The position numbers were made by a program, and so were the translations under genes. Below are positions 42,988-53,300 of a stretch of 64,000 nt of DNA, in pieces (position 1 is the stretch's first letter; every line of letters begins with the position of its first letter). This DNA is from an uncultured delta proteobacterium. GTDB taxonomy: Bacteria; Desulfobacterota; Syntrophia; Syntrophales; UBA8958. A model generated the notes under the pieces. The model did no database searches, was not told where the DNA came from, and saw only the letters and a list, made by a program, of their open reading frames with translations. The stretch covers positions 61,926 through 125,925 of the forward strand of contig CAISJV010000092.1 of NCBI GenBank assembly GCA_903885795.1. The letters run 5' to 3'.

Positions 42988-44163
42988 TTATAGGTTATAA
43001 GTTAGATCTCCACACATACAGGTTTCACTAGGCGGCCTTATACCTTGTAAACACGTCAACGCCGTAATGACCGACGATAATGGATGCCGGTAAGGGTTGT
43101 TCTTACCGACAGAAATTGGTGTGTCAAGGGTTGGGAATTCTTTAGTCCATTTATTAACGTCAATACAGCCAGCCATCCCACCATGGTGAGGTGTTACGAG
43201 GATACCATCGATATTTGTGTGTCTTCCACGAATAGCTTCTATGACTTTTTCATAGTGATGATCGCCTGTTAAAATAGCTGTGCGATTTGGCCCGTCAAAG
43301 CTAACTACGATCCCGGTTTGATTCCGCGATCGTCCCGGTACGGCACGGAAAAACTTATAGGGTCCTTTTTGTAAATGAAAGCACAGAACGATGCGATTAC
43401 GGATGCCTATTGGTCGAGTCGCTGGCGGGATCGAAGAAATCGTAACTCCATTTGTTGTTAAAAGATTAATGACACGTTTATAGGTACTAGTGTTTGGTAC
43501 TGGACTGGGCGTAATTAACATTCTAATATTGGACAGATCTGCTGGAGTGCAACCCAAAAGCCCTTGATAGTGATCGACATCCCAGTGGCTCAATATGATA
43601 TGGATAGGACGTGTTTCAGTAGCCAAATTTCGGGACTGAACTAACGTCTTCAATTCTGAAAACTTATACTGATTCGAAGCTCCAATATCGTAAATTACTC
43701 GGTCCTGATCTGAGAGGATCTCATTCCAGTTTCCTTGGCCACAGTCAACAATGATTAGCCTTGTGTTTGTTGGTTCCTGGTTCACATGTGAAGGCAGATT
43801 CTTGAAAGGCGTAGCATTGCTTTCATTTGTGAGAAAACTTGTGAAATCTATCTTTTCAGGTGGTCCAATCAAGCGAGCTCTCAAGAAAGCCCCACCTTGC
43901 ATCTCCTGGTTCACTGGCAGGTATTCAAACTGTTTGAGATTCATGCGTTCAATGTCATACCAATTGCCTTCTATTAATGATTTCCATGGTGGAGATTTGT
44001 ACTCTATGGTCATCATTGACTGTGATCGTTGCTCATTTTCAGCGACTAGAAATCGTTCTTCAAGACTAAAGTTTGTATTAAGATCATCTGTGTCAATCAA
44101 TGAGACACGTCGGCCATTCCTAAGCATAGGGATAAAATCAGTACGTTCGACATAGAAAGGCAT
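42988..44163 (-). CDS. ComEC/Rec2-like MBL-fold protein (391 aa)
   Basis: The N-terminal 130 residues are unique. The C-terminal domain is MBL-fold of the ComEC C-terminal type: LIIVDCGQGNWNEIL, LSHWDVDHYQGL (H-x-D-x-D-H), AILTGDHH, VTPHHGG and a final NPYRHP. There is no membrane domain, so it is not the DNA-uptake channel. Stand-alone proteins of this type are frequent in defence islands as predicted nucleases. It lies downstream of the PHP-ATPase gene on the same strand, 231 bp away. Confidence 0.75.
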   Translation of the reverse strand: MPFYVERTDFIPMLRNGRRVSLIDTDDLNTNFSLEERFLVAENEQRSQSMMTIEYKSPPWKSLIEGNWYDIERMNLKQFEYLPVNQEMQGGAFLRARLIGPPEKIDFTSFLTNESNATPFKNLPSHVNQEPTNTRLIIVDCGQGNWNEILSDQDRVIYDIGASNQYKFSELKTLVQSRNLATETRPIHIILSHWDVDHYQGLLGCTPADLSNIRMLITPSPVPNTSTYKRVINLLTTNGVTISSIPPATRPIGIRNRIVLCFHLQKGPYKFFRAVPGRSRNQTGIVVSFDGPNRTAILTGDHHYEKVIEAIRGRHTNIDGILVTPHHGGMAGCIDVNKWTKEFPTLDTPISVGKNNPYRHPLSSVITALTCLQGIRPPSETCMCGDLTYNL

Positions 44164-44272
44164 TTTGTGATTCCTTCATCGAATTATTTATAAGTACTCA
44201 CTATTTATTAATCTCTTAGGGTTGAATTCCCAGTCGCTAGCGACGATGGATAAAATAATAAATCCGTTATGA

Positions 44273-44295
44273 TACCCCGCTGCTTGCGGCGGGTA
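44273..44295. other. Inverted repeat between PHP-ATPase and MBL genes
   Basis: TACCC-CGC-tgctt-GCG-GC-GGGTA, a compact GC-rich hairpin with GTTT downstream on the plus strand. It could reduce read-through after the PHP-ATPase gene. Confidence 0.4.
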
Positions 44296-44394
44296 GTTTC
44301 ATTAATCGATGGTTTACAATAGAAATATGGCAGCTTTATCCACTGCTAATTTAGTTGATGTCTTCAAAATTCTTCGCATTTATTTATGAATATT

Positions 44395-47211
44395 TCAAAA
44401 ACCGTATTTCTCTTTCCTCAATCGAAACGCTTTTTCTCCACCTTCCATAATTTTTGTGATTTCATTCCTGATTTCATCTATATCAATGGCCCCCTCCCTC
44501 TTGATTTCACCATTAGATTGGTCACCCAATATCTTGTAGTCACAACATGCAACTAGTTCTGCGTCACCATTGACAACTATGTTTGCATTATGGCTTGTGA
44601 AGATCAGTTGACGCTTCTTTTTGGACTGACAAATAAGTTCAGCAATTTCTGATACCATTTGATTATCCAAATCATCTTCCGGCTGGTCGATTATCAAAGG
44701 AGGCCCTTCTTGATTTAGTAGTATGTGAATTAGAGATGTGGCTTGTTGGCCTGCAGATGCATCTGCAAAATCAATGTATTCACCTTCTCTTGTCCTGTAC
44801 TCGAAGACTGGGATGTCTCCCAGTTGAATCAGATAGAGATTGATATAATTACTTGTATTGAGCCTTTCTGCGGCCTTTTTTAAATCATTTATGGCAAATC
44901 CAATAACAGATAGTTTTGGAGTTTGAGGGAAATGGTCGATAGAATCATTCTCAAAGTCAAAGAATGCGAGCTGTTCAAATTCGGTTAAAAGTTCATGCCA
45001 TTCTTGTACTGGTGTAGATGCAGCTGAAATAATAGTGCAAATTGAGTCAATCTTTTCTTTTCTGATATTTGAGCCCGCCATAATGCTTCGAAGAGTTGCA
45101 TGCAATTCGTCTATGCCCTTTCCGCGCCCTAAAGTGGCACGGAGATTGTTGTCCGATAGAATGACCAATTGTTCACACTGTGCTTGTATGAAGTCGGCTC
45201 TTTCCTCATGCGCCAAAATCCATTGTTCTGCAAGTGCGGTAAAGTTCTGCTCCTGGTCACCCAATTTATTAACGAGTTGCCTCTTTTCCGAAACAGATTT
45301 GCGTATTTCTTTGCCTCTTTTCTCTAGTTGTGAAATTTGGTTTAGGGTTACTTGTTGAGATGAGGACCGCTCCTTAGCTGAATTGTATGTCTGGTTGTGT
45401 TGCTCAAGCATTTGAAGCCACGTCTTTCTTTCAGTCACCAATTCTGCCATTTCCGAGCTGCTCTCAGAGATACGCGCCTCCATTTCCTTCAATTCTTTTT
45501 TCACTGCCGTGAATATCTGAATAACGTCGTTATTGATCTTCTTAATGGTTTCCTCAGAGCCAGGCGGAAGAGTACTTTCCAAGGGAATGGGCGTGGGTAG
45601 ATTTTCTAATTCGTTAAGCAACATTCCAATGGACACTGTTGCTTCCTTGATTTCTGACATCCATCCCTCTACCAACTGCGCCGCGATAGAAAAGCTTTCG
45701 TGGGTTTCAATTGTGGTCCGATCCTGCTCAGTTATTCCCTGAAGATTTTTCCGAAGTTTCTCTACCTGTTCTGTAATTGATTTAAGTTCAATTTCATTTC
45801 GTTTGATTTCCTTTTGCAGAAATTTGATCTGCATTCTTTTTTCGTAGGATGCTCTTATATCGGTTTGGAGATTCTTAAAACATATATCAGACTCAGCAAG
45901 CGCTTGTCTGATTGGACTATATACTAGTCTTTTTAGTTCTGATTTACTTACGCCGACATTACTTAATTGTTTTTGGCTATATGCTTGGATGGGAAGTAAA
46001 TTTCTGATGTTCTCCTCCGTGCAACCTTCAAATTCCCCGTCACCTATTTTGAGGAGTATCTCACTAGAATTGGCTTTCCTACGGACAACATGCGGTATTT
46101 CATTCTTCGTGAAGGATACTTGAACCGTTGCATCGAAAGGTAAGAGAGTCTTCTCTATCAGTTTTTTACGTCTATCCTGATAGTTAGGCAAATCCTCGTC
46201 TTCACGCGACAAATCTGGATGTTGGTCGCACAATCCCCAACGAAGGTATTCGAGAACTGTTGATTTACCTGTACCACGTCCACCGATTACGGCATTGTAT
46301 TGCTGATTGAATGAAAGGTACACACGGCCGAGAAATTTACTATTGGTGACATCCAAGGTTGTGATGAATATAGGCGGTAAAACTGGTGTATCTTGGGAGA
46401 TACGAGATTCCTCGGCAAGACAGGCTTGTCGTAGAGCTTCTGCACTGGGTTCGGCCCACTTAATCCAAGTTGTATATTCCCCTAGATTTTCATGGGTCGC
46501 TTTCCTGTTATCTGATGTTTGTATTAGAGCAATTGACTTAAAACCGTATTCTCTATTCTTGCCATTGGTTATATCTATATTCCCACGGCCTAGTTGGGAA
46601 ACTGGACCATCAAGGTAACCACCAACACATGGCATGGATTTATAGAAATCATAAAAACCACTTCGTAAGATTGACTTGCTACCTTTTTCATTAACTTGCG
46701 GAAACACAATGAATCTGTCGCGAACATAATCAAGACTGTTTAGCCTTTCATACAAGGCTTTAAAATTCTCAGCAACAGTCTGTGGTATGGGGACGACATT
46801 TGCCGTCTTCGATTTTGTATCAAGGTTGGCTGTTATGGATAGTAATGCGATTACTCCTGATAAGAGATTTTCAGGAAATGTGCTATCAAGGATTAGGAGT
46901 GCTTGGCAGGGCGGCGATGTCAGTGTTAATTCTAGACCAGGAAAGACAATGAGCTGCTCTGTTTGTGGTATGGGTTGTCCTGCATCATCAAGCTCAACAG
47001 AGGCAGCACGTTTGATGTAAGGGAAAAAAGTAAAGTCGTGGTGATCCGTCACGGCTATTGCGTGAATTCCCTTTAGCCGACAAGCAAGTACTAATGATTC
47101 AGAATAGGCAATTCTTTCCTCTTTTGAAACTGCGCTAGCACCGTACCAATTTATGTCACGTGGAGTATGTACCTGAAAATCGCATTTGTAAAAATGTGCA
47201 CCCTTATCCAT
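44395..47211 (-). CDS. PHP domain-SMC-like ATPase (TrlF family, 938 aa)
   Basis: The N-terminal PHP phosphoesterase domain has CDFQVHTPRD and AVTDHHDF (residues about 9-60). The ATPase has Walker A IGGRGTGKSTVLEY near residue 308, a long coiled coil (about 455-700), an ABC-like signature DASAGQQATS near 805, and Walker B LIIDQPEDDLDN near 840 with a following FTSHNANI. This is the TrlF architecture: an SMC/RecN-like DNA-bound ATPase joined to a metal-dependent phosphoesterase. TrlF-type proteins cluster in defence islands. Palindrome B lies 70 bp upstream. Confidence 0.85.
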   Translation of the reverse strand: MDKGAHFYKCDFQVHTPRDINWYGASAVSKEERIAYSESLVLACRLKGIHAIAVTDHHDFTFFPYIKRAASVELDDAGQPIPQTEQLIVFPGLELTLTSPPCQALLILDSTFPENLLSGVIALLSITANLDTKSKTANVVPIPQTVAENFKALYERLNSLDYVRDRFIVFPQVNEKGSKSILRSGFYDFYKSMPCVGGYLDGPVSQLGRGNIDITNGKNREYGFKSIALIQTSDNRKATHENLGEYTTWIKWAEPSAEALRQACLAEESRISQDTPVLPPIFITTLDVTNSKFLGRVYLSFNQQYNAVIGGRGTGKSTVLEYLRWGLCDQHPDLSREDEDLPNYQDRRKKLIEKTLLPFDATVQVSFTKNEIPHVVRRKANSSEILLKIGDGEFEGCTEENIRNLLPIQAYSQKQLSNVGVSKSELKRLVYSPIRQALAESDICFKNLQTDIRASYEKRMQIKFLQKEIKRNEIELKSITEQVEKLRKNLQGITEQDRTTIETHESFSIAAQLVEGWMSEIKEATVSIGMLLNELENLPTPIPLESTLPPGSEETIKKINNDVIQIFTAVKKELKEMEARISESSSEMAELVTERKTWLQMLEQHNQTYNSAKERSSSQQVTLNQISQLEKRGKEIRKSVSEKRQLVNKLGDQEQNFTALAEQWILAHEERADFIQAQCEQLVILSDNNLRATLGRGKGIDELHATLRSIMAGSNIRKEKIDSICTIISAASTPVQEWHELLTEFEQLAFFDFENDSIDHFPQTPKLSVIGFAINDLKKAAERLNTSNYINLYLIQLGDIPVFEYRTREGEYIDFADASAGQQATSLIHILLNQEGPPLIIDQPEDDLDNQMVSEIAELICQSKKKRQLIFTSHNANIVVNGDAELVACCDYKILGDQSNGEIKREGAIDIDEIRNEITKIMEGGEKAFRLRKEKYGF

Positions 47212-47280
47212 TAATTATTCTCCTTCCTATCCTGCGATTCACGAGGCTATTGTATGATTCTGGGGTCGATGAATCTGTTC

Positions 47281-47306
47281 TTTAAGAAAATATGCATTTT
47301 CTTAAA
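47281..47306. promoter_or_regulatory. 26-bp palindrome B (TTTAAGAAAA-N6-TTTTCTTAAA)
   Basis: Same 10-bp arms and 6-bp spacing as palindrome A; centre TATGCA. Seventy bp upstream of the TrlF-type start at 47211. Suggests joint control of the two minus-strand units. Confidence 0.5.
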
Positions 47307-47383
47307 GATATTCTTTTTCATCAAAATATAGGGCCTTTTCGTACTAATCTTCGCCCTTGATGCTGCAAAAAGCAATGTTTTTT

Positions 47384-47425
47384 GAAAGCGTTAAGGGAGG
47401 CTGATGAGTTTTTGTAGCAGCTTTC
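47384..47425. repeat. 42-bp element with GAAAGC/GCTTTC ends, copy 2
   Basis: GAAAGC (47384-47389) to GTAGCAGCTTTC (ending 47425), followed by AATGCTCA. It matches copy 1 at 37356-37397 in ends, length and flank, but the interior differs. Intergenic, 54 bp past the helicase stop. Confidence 0.4.
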
Positions 47426-47478
47426 TTTCGGTAATGCTCACGGGTGTGAACAAAGAACTCCCAGTTAAAAATGGCTTC

Positions 47479-50187
47479 TCACCATGGAATCGAAAGACGA
47501 TCAACGACGTCTCTCCTGGCCAGCACTCGTGAACACAGCTCCCATCGGTCTTTATCCGGATCGATGGTCTCCTGATATCGCATCTCGAAGACGTCGCGTG
47601 CCTGTTTTCGGAGGTGAATGTATTGGTCCATCATTTCCTCGAGCTTTTCCACAGACTCTATCCAATCATCTTCGATGGTGTCCGGAAGGCCACCGAAAAT
47701 GTCATATCGATCCTTCATCCGGCGTGACAGTACCTGATAGACCTTTTCATCTTGGGTATCATGATAGACGAGGTTGAGCATATCCACCGTCCGTCTTGCC
47801 TGTCCGAAACGCTTGATCCGTCCCAGTCGCTGTTCGATCCGTGACGGGTTCCAGGGCAGATCGACGTTGATCAGCGTACCGAGGGTCTGTAGGTTCAAGC
47901 CCTCACACGCCGCATCCGTGGCCACGAGGAGGCGAATCTCACGCTTCTTGACGGCGGCCTTGATGTCCTCACGCTCGACGGATGCGAAGTCGTCACCGCG
48001 GAACAGACCGCTCTTACCCGTACCCGCATAGACGCCCACAGGCTCGCCCGGCAGCAACTTTGCAAGTTCAGCACCGACGAAGTGCGCCGTGTCGTAGTAC
48101 TGGCTGAAAATGATGCACCCATGCTCAAGCCAGGTCTTGTTCTCGGTGCGATGCTCTGTGAGGAAGTATCTAACCGCGGCCAGCTTGGGGTCTCGCGCTT
48201 CCGGACGCGACAGTTCTTCGACGATCGTGCGCAGATGTACGGCCTCCTCCGACGTGAGAGTACTGAGCGCTTCACTTTGGAGCTTTGTCTGTTCCTCGTC
48301 ATCGAGGATTTCCCTTCGCAGCATCTTCTCCGCAGTGGCTCGGCCTGAGGCAAAGCTCGAACAGATCCGTTGCAAGAGCAATGTTTTCATGAAGCCTGCC
48401 GCCTTGGTACGCTTCTGCAAGGCCGCTGTGAACGCCTCTGCCGCTTGGTAGGCGAGATCGAAGGGGTGGTTTGTCAGCAGGCCCAGACCGCTGAATCCTA
48501 CCCCCGCGTAAGCGGTCGGCGGTGCATCCGGATCAGGATAAACATTTACCTCGACCTTTTCGAGGAGCCCGGCCTCTTCCAAGGTTTGCCGGCGGCGTAG
48601 TATTGTATGGCGTATAACGGGATTGTGCTCCCGCAGAAAACCGTGCGCAAGAGTTTGACCAATCGCCTGTTGCTCCAGGAATCCCAGAGACCCAAAGCCA
48701 CGATCGGTGGAGAAGATATTGTCAGGTAGTTGCAGTTGCAAGCGCAGCGCTGCAAACAGTGCATCTTCGCTCCCCGGCGGCAGGGGATTTCGCAACCATT
48801 CCCAAGCCTCCTGCTCATCTGCCGGTGTATCGTTACCCTTCACGATGGGAAGAGCCTTTTCCCAGTCAATCCAATTGGCAAACGGTTCACGTCCGGCAAC
48901 GAACTCTGCACCTGAATTCAGAATCCGCAACAGGTCCCAGAGCTCATAGACTTCGGTCTGGATCGGCGTTGCCGTTCCGAGCAGCAGGTTCCGGGTACGC
49001 GGCCCGATTTGGAGCATGAAGTCGAGCAGGTTGTTCGGCTCCTTTTTCTTGTCTCCCAATCCGCCCCGGCGCCTTGCCCTGTGTGCCTCGTCGAGGATGA
49101 TGGTGCCGTACTTGCGCTCAAGTAGGTGCTGACGCTCGTCTGAGTCGTGGATAATCAGACCGGTTGAGATGATGGCGATACGAAAAGGGCAGCGTGCGAT
49201 GTCCTCCGGCCCGCGGGTCTTGATGACGTGACCTTTCGGGTCGATCCATACCTTCTTCTGGGACGACCAGACTGCACTCGGGATACCGAGCTTATCAGCC
49301 AGCTCGACTTGCCATTGAAAGGTCAAGGTGGAGGGGCAGAGAATGAGCACCGGCCCATCATCCAACAACGCGGAGATCATGGCACTGGCTGCGAGCGAAA
49401 GCGTTTTCCCTACGCCGACCTCATCGGCAAGCAGCAGGCGCGCCTTGCCGTAAATCTCCCGGTGTTGCAGAAACATTGTCACGAAGGAACGCTGCCAGGA
49501 CTGTAACTGTTCTCCACCACGATAGATCGGGCTCTCGGCAAGCGCTGCGCCGGGCAGGTCTTCGGTCTTGGTTTCCTCGAAGCGAATCTCCACGCGATCG
49601 GCAACACGCTTGATCTCATCGATGATGGCCTCGGGCAGCGGGTAGGAATCCTTCCAGAGCGCATCGAACTCCTCTTCGACCCAGGCGACGCCCTCAGGCG
49701 AGGGGTCCTCCCACAGGATCTCGTAGTTCCGGGCGAAGGCGCTCTTGGTCTCGTTGATCGAACCGAGGAAGCAGGTTTTCGAACCATCCGCTGCTTCGAT
49801 GACGCCCGCCTTACCGTGGATAAAGACTCTATCCTTCGGTACCACGCGGATCTCAACCCGTCCGCTGGTCAGCAGCTCGTAAAGCCGACGATATCGGTCC
49901 CGGTGCAACAGCGCCTCAACCTCAGCCGGGGCTTCATTCCAGCGTTCCTTGAGCGCGGTCTCGCGGACATGCTTGGAGACGGCCACATCGGCCGCATCCA
50001 GTTCGCTATTGCAGACAATTTGCACCTTATGGATGGCAGCAATTTCTTCGCCCACCAGCTCAAAGATCGAGCTGCGGAAATAACCGGCGATGCGCCTGTA
50101 GGACTTCGCATCCTTCAGCCTGGCGCTCAGGAAGGCGTGATCGAGGCGCTGGCGGCGTGAAGAGAAGCGATGGATTACATTTTCCAT
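47479..50187 (-). CDS. PLD-SNF2 helicase of the DUF1156/DUF499 anti-phage system
   Basis: Start at 50187 (MENVIHRFSS). The N-terminal PLD-like domain has H124-G-K126 and a GSINETKSAFARNYE stretch. The SNF2-type motor has LLLADEVGVGKTLS (Walker A about 254-264), TIILDEAHRA, LLLGTATPIQ and the C-terminal motifs GLNLQTLG and RIEQRLGRIKRFGQ. Helicases of this layout accompany COG1743/COG1483 defence genes. It is the last gene of the operon. A terminator-like hairpin lies between it and the methylase gene, so it may have its own expression control. Confidence 0.8.
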   Translation of the reverse strand: MENVIHRFSSRRQRLDHAFLSARLKDAKSYRRIAGYFRSSIFELVGEEIAAIHKVQIVCNSELDAADVAVSKHVRETALKERWNEAPAEVEALLHRDRYRRLYELLTSGRVEIRVVPKDRVFIHGKAGVIEAADGSKTCFLGSINETKSAFARNYEILWEDPSPEGVAWVEEEFDALWKDSYPLPEAIIDEIKRVADRVEIRFEETKTEDLPGAALAESPIYRGGEQLQSWQRSFVTMFLQHREIYGKARLLLADEVGVGKTLSLAASAMISALLDDGPVLILCPSTLTFQWQVELADKLGIPSAVWSSQKKVWIDPKGHVIKTRGPEDIARCPFRIAIISTGLIIHDSDERQHLLERKYGTIILDEAHRARRRGGLGDKKKEPNNLLDFMLQIGPRTRNLLLGTATPIQTEVYELWDLLRILNSGAEFVAGREPFANWIDWEKALPIVKGNDTPADEQEAWEWLRNPLPPGSEDALFAALRLQLQLPDNIFSTDRGFGSLGFLEQQAIGQTLAHGFLREHNPVIRHTILRRRQTLEEAGLLEKVEVNVYPDPDAPPTAYAGVGFSGLGLLTNHPFDLAYQAAEAFTAALQKRTKAAGFMKTLLLQRICSSFASGRATAEKMLRREILDDEEQTKLQSEALSTLTSEEAVHLRTIVEELSRPEARDPKLAAVRYFLTEHRTENKTWLEHGCIIFSQYYDTAHFVGAELAKLLPGEPVGVYAGTGKSGLFRGDDFASVEREDIKAAVKKREIRLLVATDAACEGLNLQTLGTLINVDLPWNPSRIEQRLGRIKRFGQARRTVDMLNLVYHDTQDEKVYQVLSRRMKDRYDIFGGLPDTIEDDWIESVEKLEEMMDQYIHLRKQARDVFEMRYQETIDPDKDRWELCSRVLARRDVVDRLSIPW

Positions 50188-50227
50188 AAAAGACTCTTTT
50201 CCCAATGATTAGGGAAACCCATCCATC

Positions 50228-50275
50228 AATAAAAAACCCACCGAATTTCGCTTGCGAAGCAGAGGCGCGGCGGGT
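50228..50275 (-). terminator. Terminator-like hairpin between methylase and helicase genes
   Basis: On the minus strand ACCCGCCG (50275-50268) pairs with CGGTGGGT (50243-50236, one mismatch), with an inner CTTCGCAAGCGAA tip, followed by TTTTTTATT. Good intrinsic terminator form, in an otherwise coupled operon. Confidence 0.55.
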
Positions 50276-50334
50276 ATGCTTTTGTAACTGTCTTAACTTT
50301 ATAATGATTTGTCAACAATAATTTACACAAAATA

Positions 50335-53300
50335 TTACCCCAGTCTTTGATTTTTAATAAGTTCCCTGAGCACACGTGCCGCGCTGGCTTCTTCGGGGCG
50401 CAGCGCTTCGAGCCGTCGGGCGAGATAGTCGGCCAACTCGATGGCCAGTTCACGCTGGGTCATGTCGCCGTAATAGTTGGCGATATTGAGCGTCAAATGC
50501 GCCAGTACCTCGCTGCCGTCCACATTCCTCACAAGTTCCATCAAGGCGTAAAGGACGGCGCGTAGCACGGACTGATGCAATTCCGATCCCTCGTTCATCT
50601 CCGCCTTGCTGAATTCCACAGCACTCTTAAGCCGGGCGTGGTTGGCCCGCTGGTCGCCCATGAGCGTATGGAAGTCGCGCACCTTGAAGGCCTTAGCGAA
50701 ATTCTGGTAGTTGTCCAGTATTTTCGCGCCGCGAGATTCCAACTCGATGAGCTTCAGGTAGAAGCGTTCCGCACCGTTGAGTTTATCCCAGTGGGCCTTG
50801 GCGATGCCCTGCGGTACGAGGCACTGATTGGCTGTATCCACGGCAAAGGCGATGAGGCCATCAACGAAGGTGGTCTCACCCTTCACCCTCGGGCGTACGG
50901 CTTCGGCGGTCATGTCACGGCCGTCGATGGTCGCGTAGCGAGTCAGCACGCGCAGTGCCGCCGCATAGCCTGCCATCTGGATGTCCGCATCCTCAAAAAC
51001 GTTCTCGTCGCGGTAGAGTCCCTTGGCCTCCTGGTTGAGGCCGGTCAATGCTTGCACCTGAGCATCCACTTCCTCCTGGATTTCCCAGGCGAGGTCGTCG
51101 CGCGTGGTCTTTTGCGTGCCCTGGCGCTTGCGCAGGATGAGGAGCACGGTGCCTTTGACATTGCTGCCCTCGCGCAGAGCGCTTTCCGCCTCGGTGACGA
51201 CATACCATGCGGCGGTTACTTGCAGACCAGAGGCCCAGACGATGTTGGCCATGTCCGCCCAGATGGAGCCAGACTGGTGGGTGAACATGATGACCTGGAT
51301 GCCGTTGTCGGGCATGCACTCGGTCATCCGTTTATAGGCGGCCACCATGTTGCGGCGAAAGTGCTCATCCTCACCCTGGATAGCCAGCGATCGTCGGCTG
51401 TCCCAAACCCAGTCGGCAAACTCCGGCGGCGGGTTCTTGCGCAGCCAGGCGATAAAGAAGTCGAGGATTTCCTCGTACTTCACCGCATTGCCGTAAGGTG
51501 GATCGGTCACGAAAATGTCGATTTCAGAAGAGAAATGCTGCGTGGAGAGATTATCGACGATCTTCATGCCATCCAAACTAGGAAAAGCCTTGTAGTCTGG
51601 ATTTAGAAAACCGAGAGAATAACTCAAGCTGCGGCATCCGTAGTCAAAAAGAGTGTTCAGCGCTTGATTTGCAAAGGTGTGCTGAACGATACCTCCCCCT
51701 CCTCCAAAGCGATTCCAAGTACAGAGTCGGCTGTTCCAGTCTGCAAGCTGAGCAAGCGCAAGTTTTGATGACGCAAAGCTTGATTGGTTAGCTAATCCCG
51801 CCACCAGCAATTGCCGCGGGTTGAACAGGTGGTGCCAGTGGGTCCAACCGCGCGCTCTAATCAGGTCAAGCCCCTGATACCGTGGTGGCCCGCCTACCTC
51901 GATCCGCATGTCGGGCACCCAGCCGTGCTCCTGCCAGTCCACGAGATGTTTAGCGATAAAGTCCTCAACAATCTCCTCTCGCTTCAGGTCCTCAGGCGTT
52001 ACGGCACGAAAGTCGTAGTCGTAGCCTTTGCCATTCTTTTTTGGCCGCATCCACTGAACGCAGTAGAGGCGTTCCTGAAGCATGTCGTCGGTCTGAGGCT
52101 TGAAGTCGTGCTTATCCCACAACCGAAGGCGGTTGCCGATTGTTCCGTCGGGCTTTTGGTAATCGCCCCGCAGCGTTGAAATATTGGTCTTGTAATTCAC
52201 CCCATTAAGGTGGTGCATCAAGTACGCCTCGCCGTACTTGCTATCTCTACCAATCGTTCCTGTCTCAGCTGCCTGCATTCCTGCCTCGTTGACCCCGGTG
52301 CGGATCTGAATGTGGTACCGTCGGTTCGTAGGGTCTGGAACCAGTTCGGCAACGGCATTCCGGCTCATGCTCACGATCAGAGTCGGCAGGAGCGGCACCA
52401 TCCAGCCGCTCTGCGGGCAACGAGCTTCCACGCAATATAGGAACACCTTAGCCAGCCAACCCTTGCCGTCAGTCTCCACGCCAAGGTGGTCGATCGCTGC
52501 CTGCACGGAATGCACCAGCTCCTGCTGGTCCAGCGCGAGCTTCTCGCGGCTCTCCGGCGTGCCGCTGACGATGTGGAACGCACCCCAAGTGAGCATGCAG
52601 GCTACTGGGTTGAGGTCGGAGGCGTAGACGTCGCAGCCGAGCCGCGCCGCCTCGAAGGGGATCTGCCCGGAGCCGCAGAAAGTATCAGCCACACGTGGTC
52701 TATGACCGAAGCGCATGATGCCAAGCTGCTCGACCAGTTCGGGAAATGTATATGCGCTGGTGCCGAGGTGGGCGTTCACCGCATCCCAGATGTGGCCGTG
52801 GACAGTGTCAATCACTTCTTCTGGGCGTTTCGCCGCTCCCACCCGCTCACGGTAGGGCACCTTGGGCAGCATCTGCGCCTCGAGACAACGGCGATCCGGC
52901 TCGGTGAGGTCCTCGCGCCAAGCGACTTTGACCTTGTCGCATTTGGGATTAGACCAATCCACCGGAGCGGAGGTTGGCAATACGCCCTCCGGTTCGACAG
53001 TGAAGTAGTCCTCAATCCGTGCGATGGATAGTGCGGCGAGAATTTCCTTGGGCTTGAATCGGCGCTTCCAGCGGACGACAAAGGATTCGTCATCCATCGC
53101 CAGCAGCTTCTCGAAGATCGCCAAGTCGCGAACAGGGTCATCCGTCGCCGGCAGGAGGCAGCCGAGGATGCAAGCCTTGTTGAGGATCAGCGGCTTGCGG
53201 CCCTTCCAGTAACTGCCCAGCGCGGTGAGCGTCTTGCCATGGACTGCCATCTGTTCCTTGTAGGACTCTGCAGAGAGCTTCTGCACGGGCAATAGCCGCT

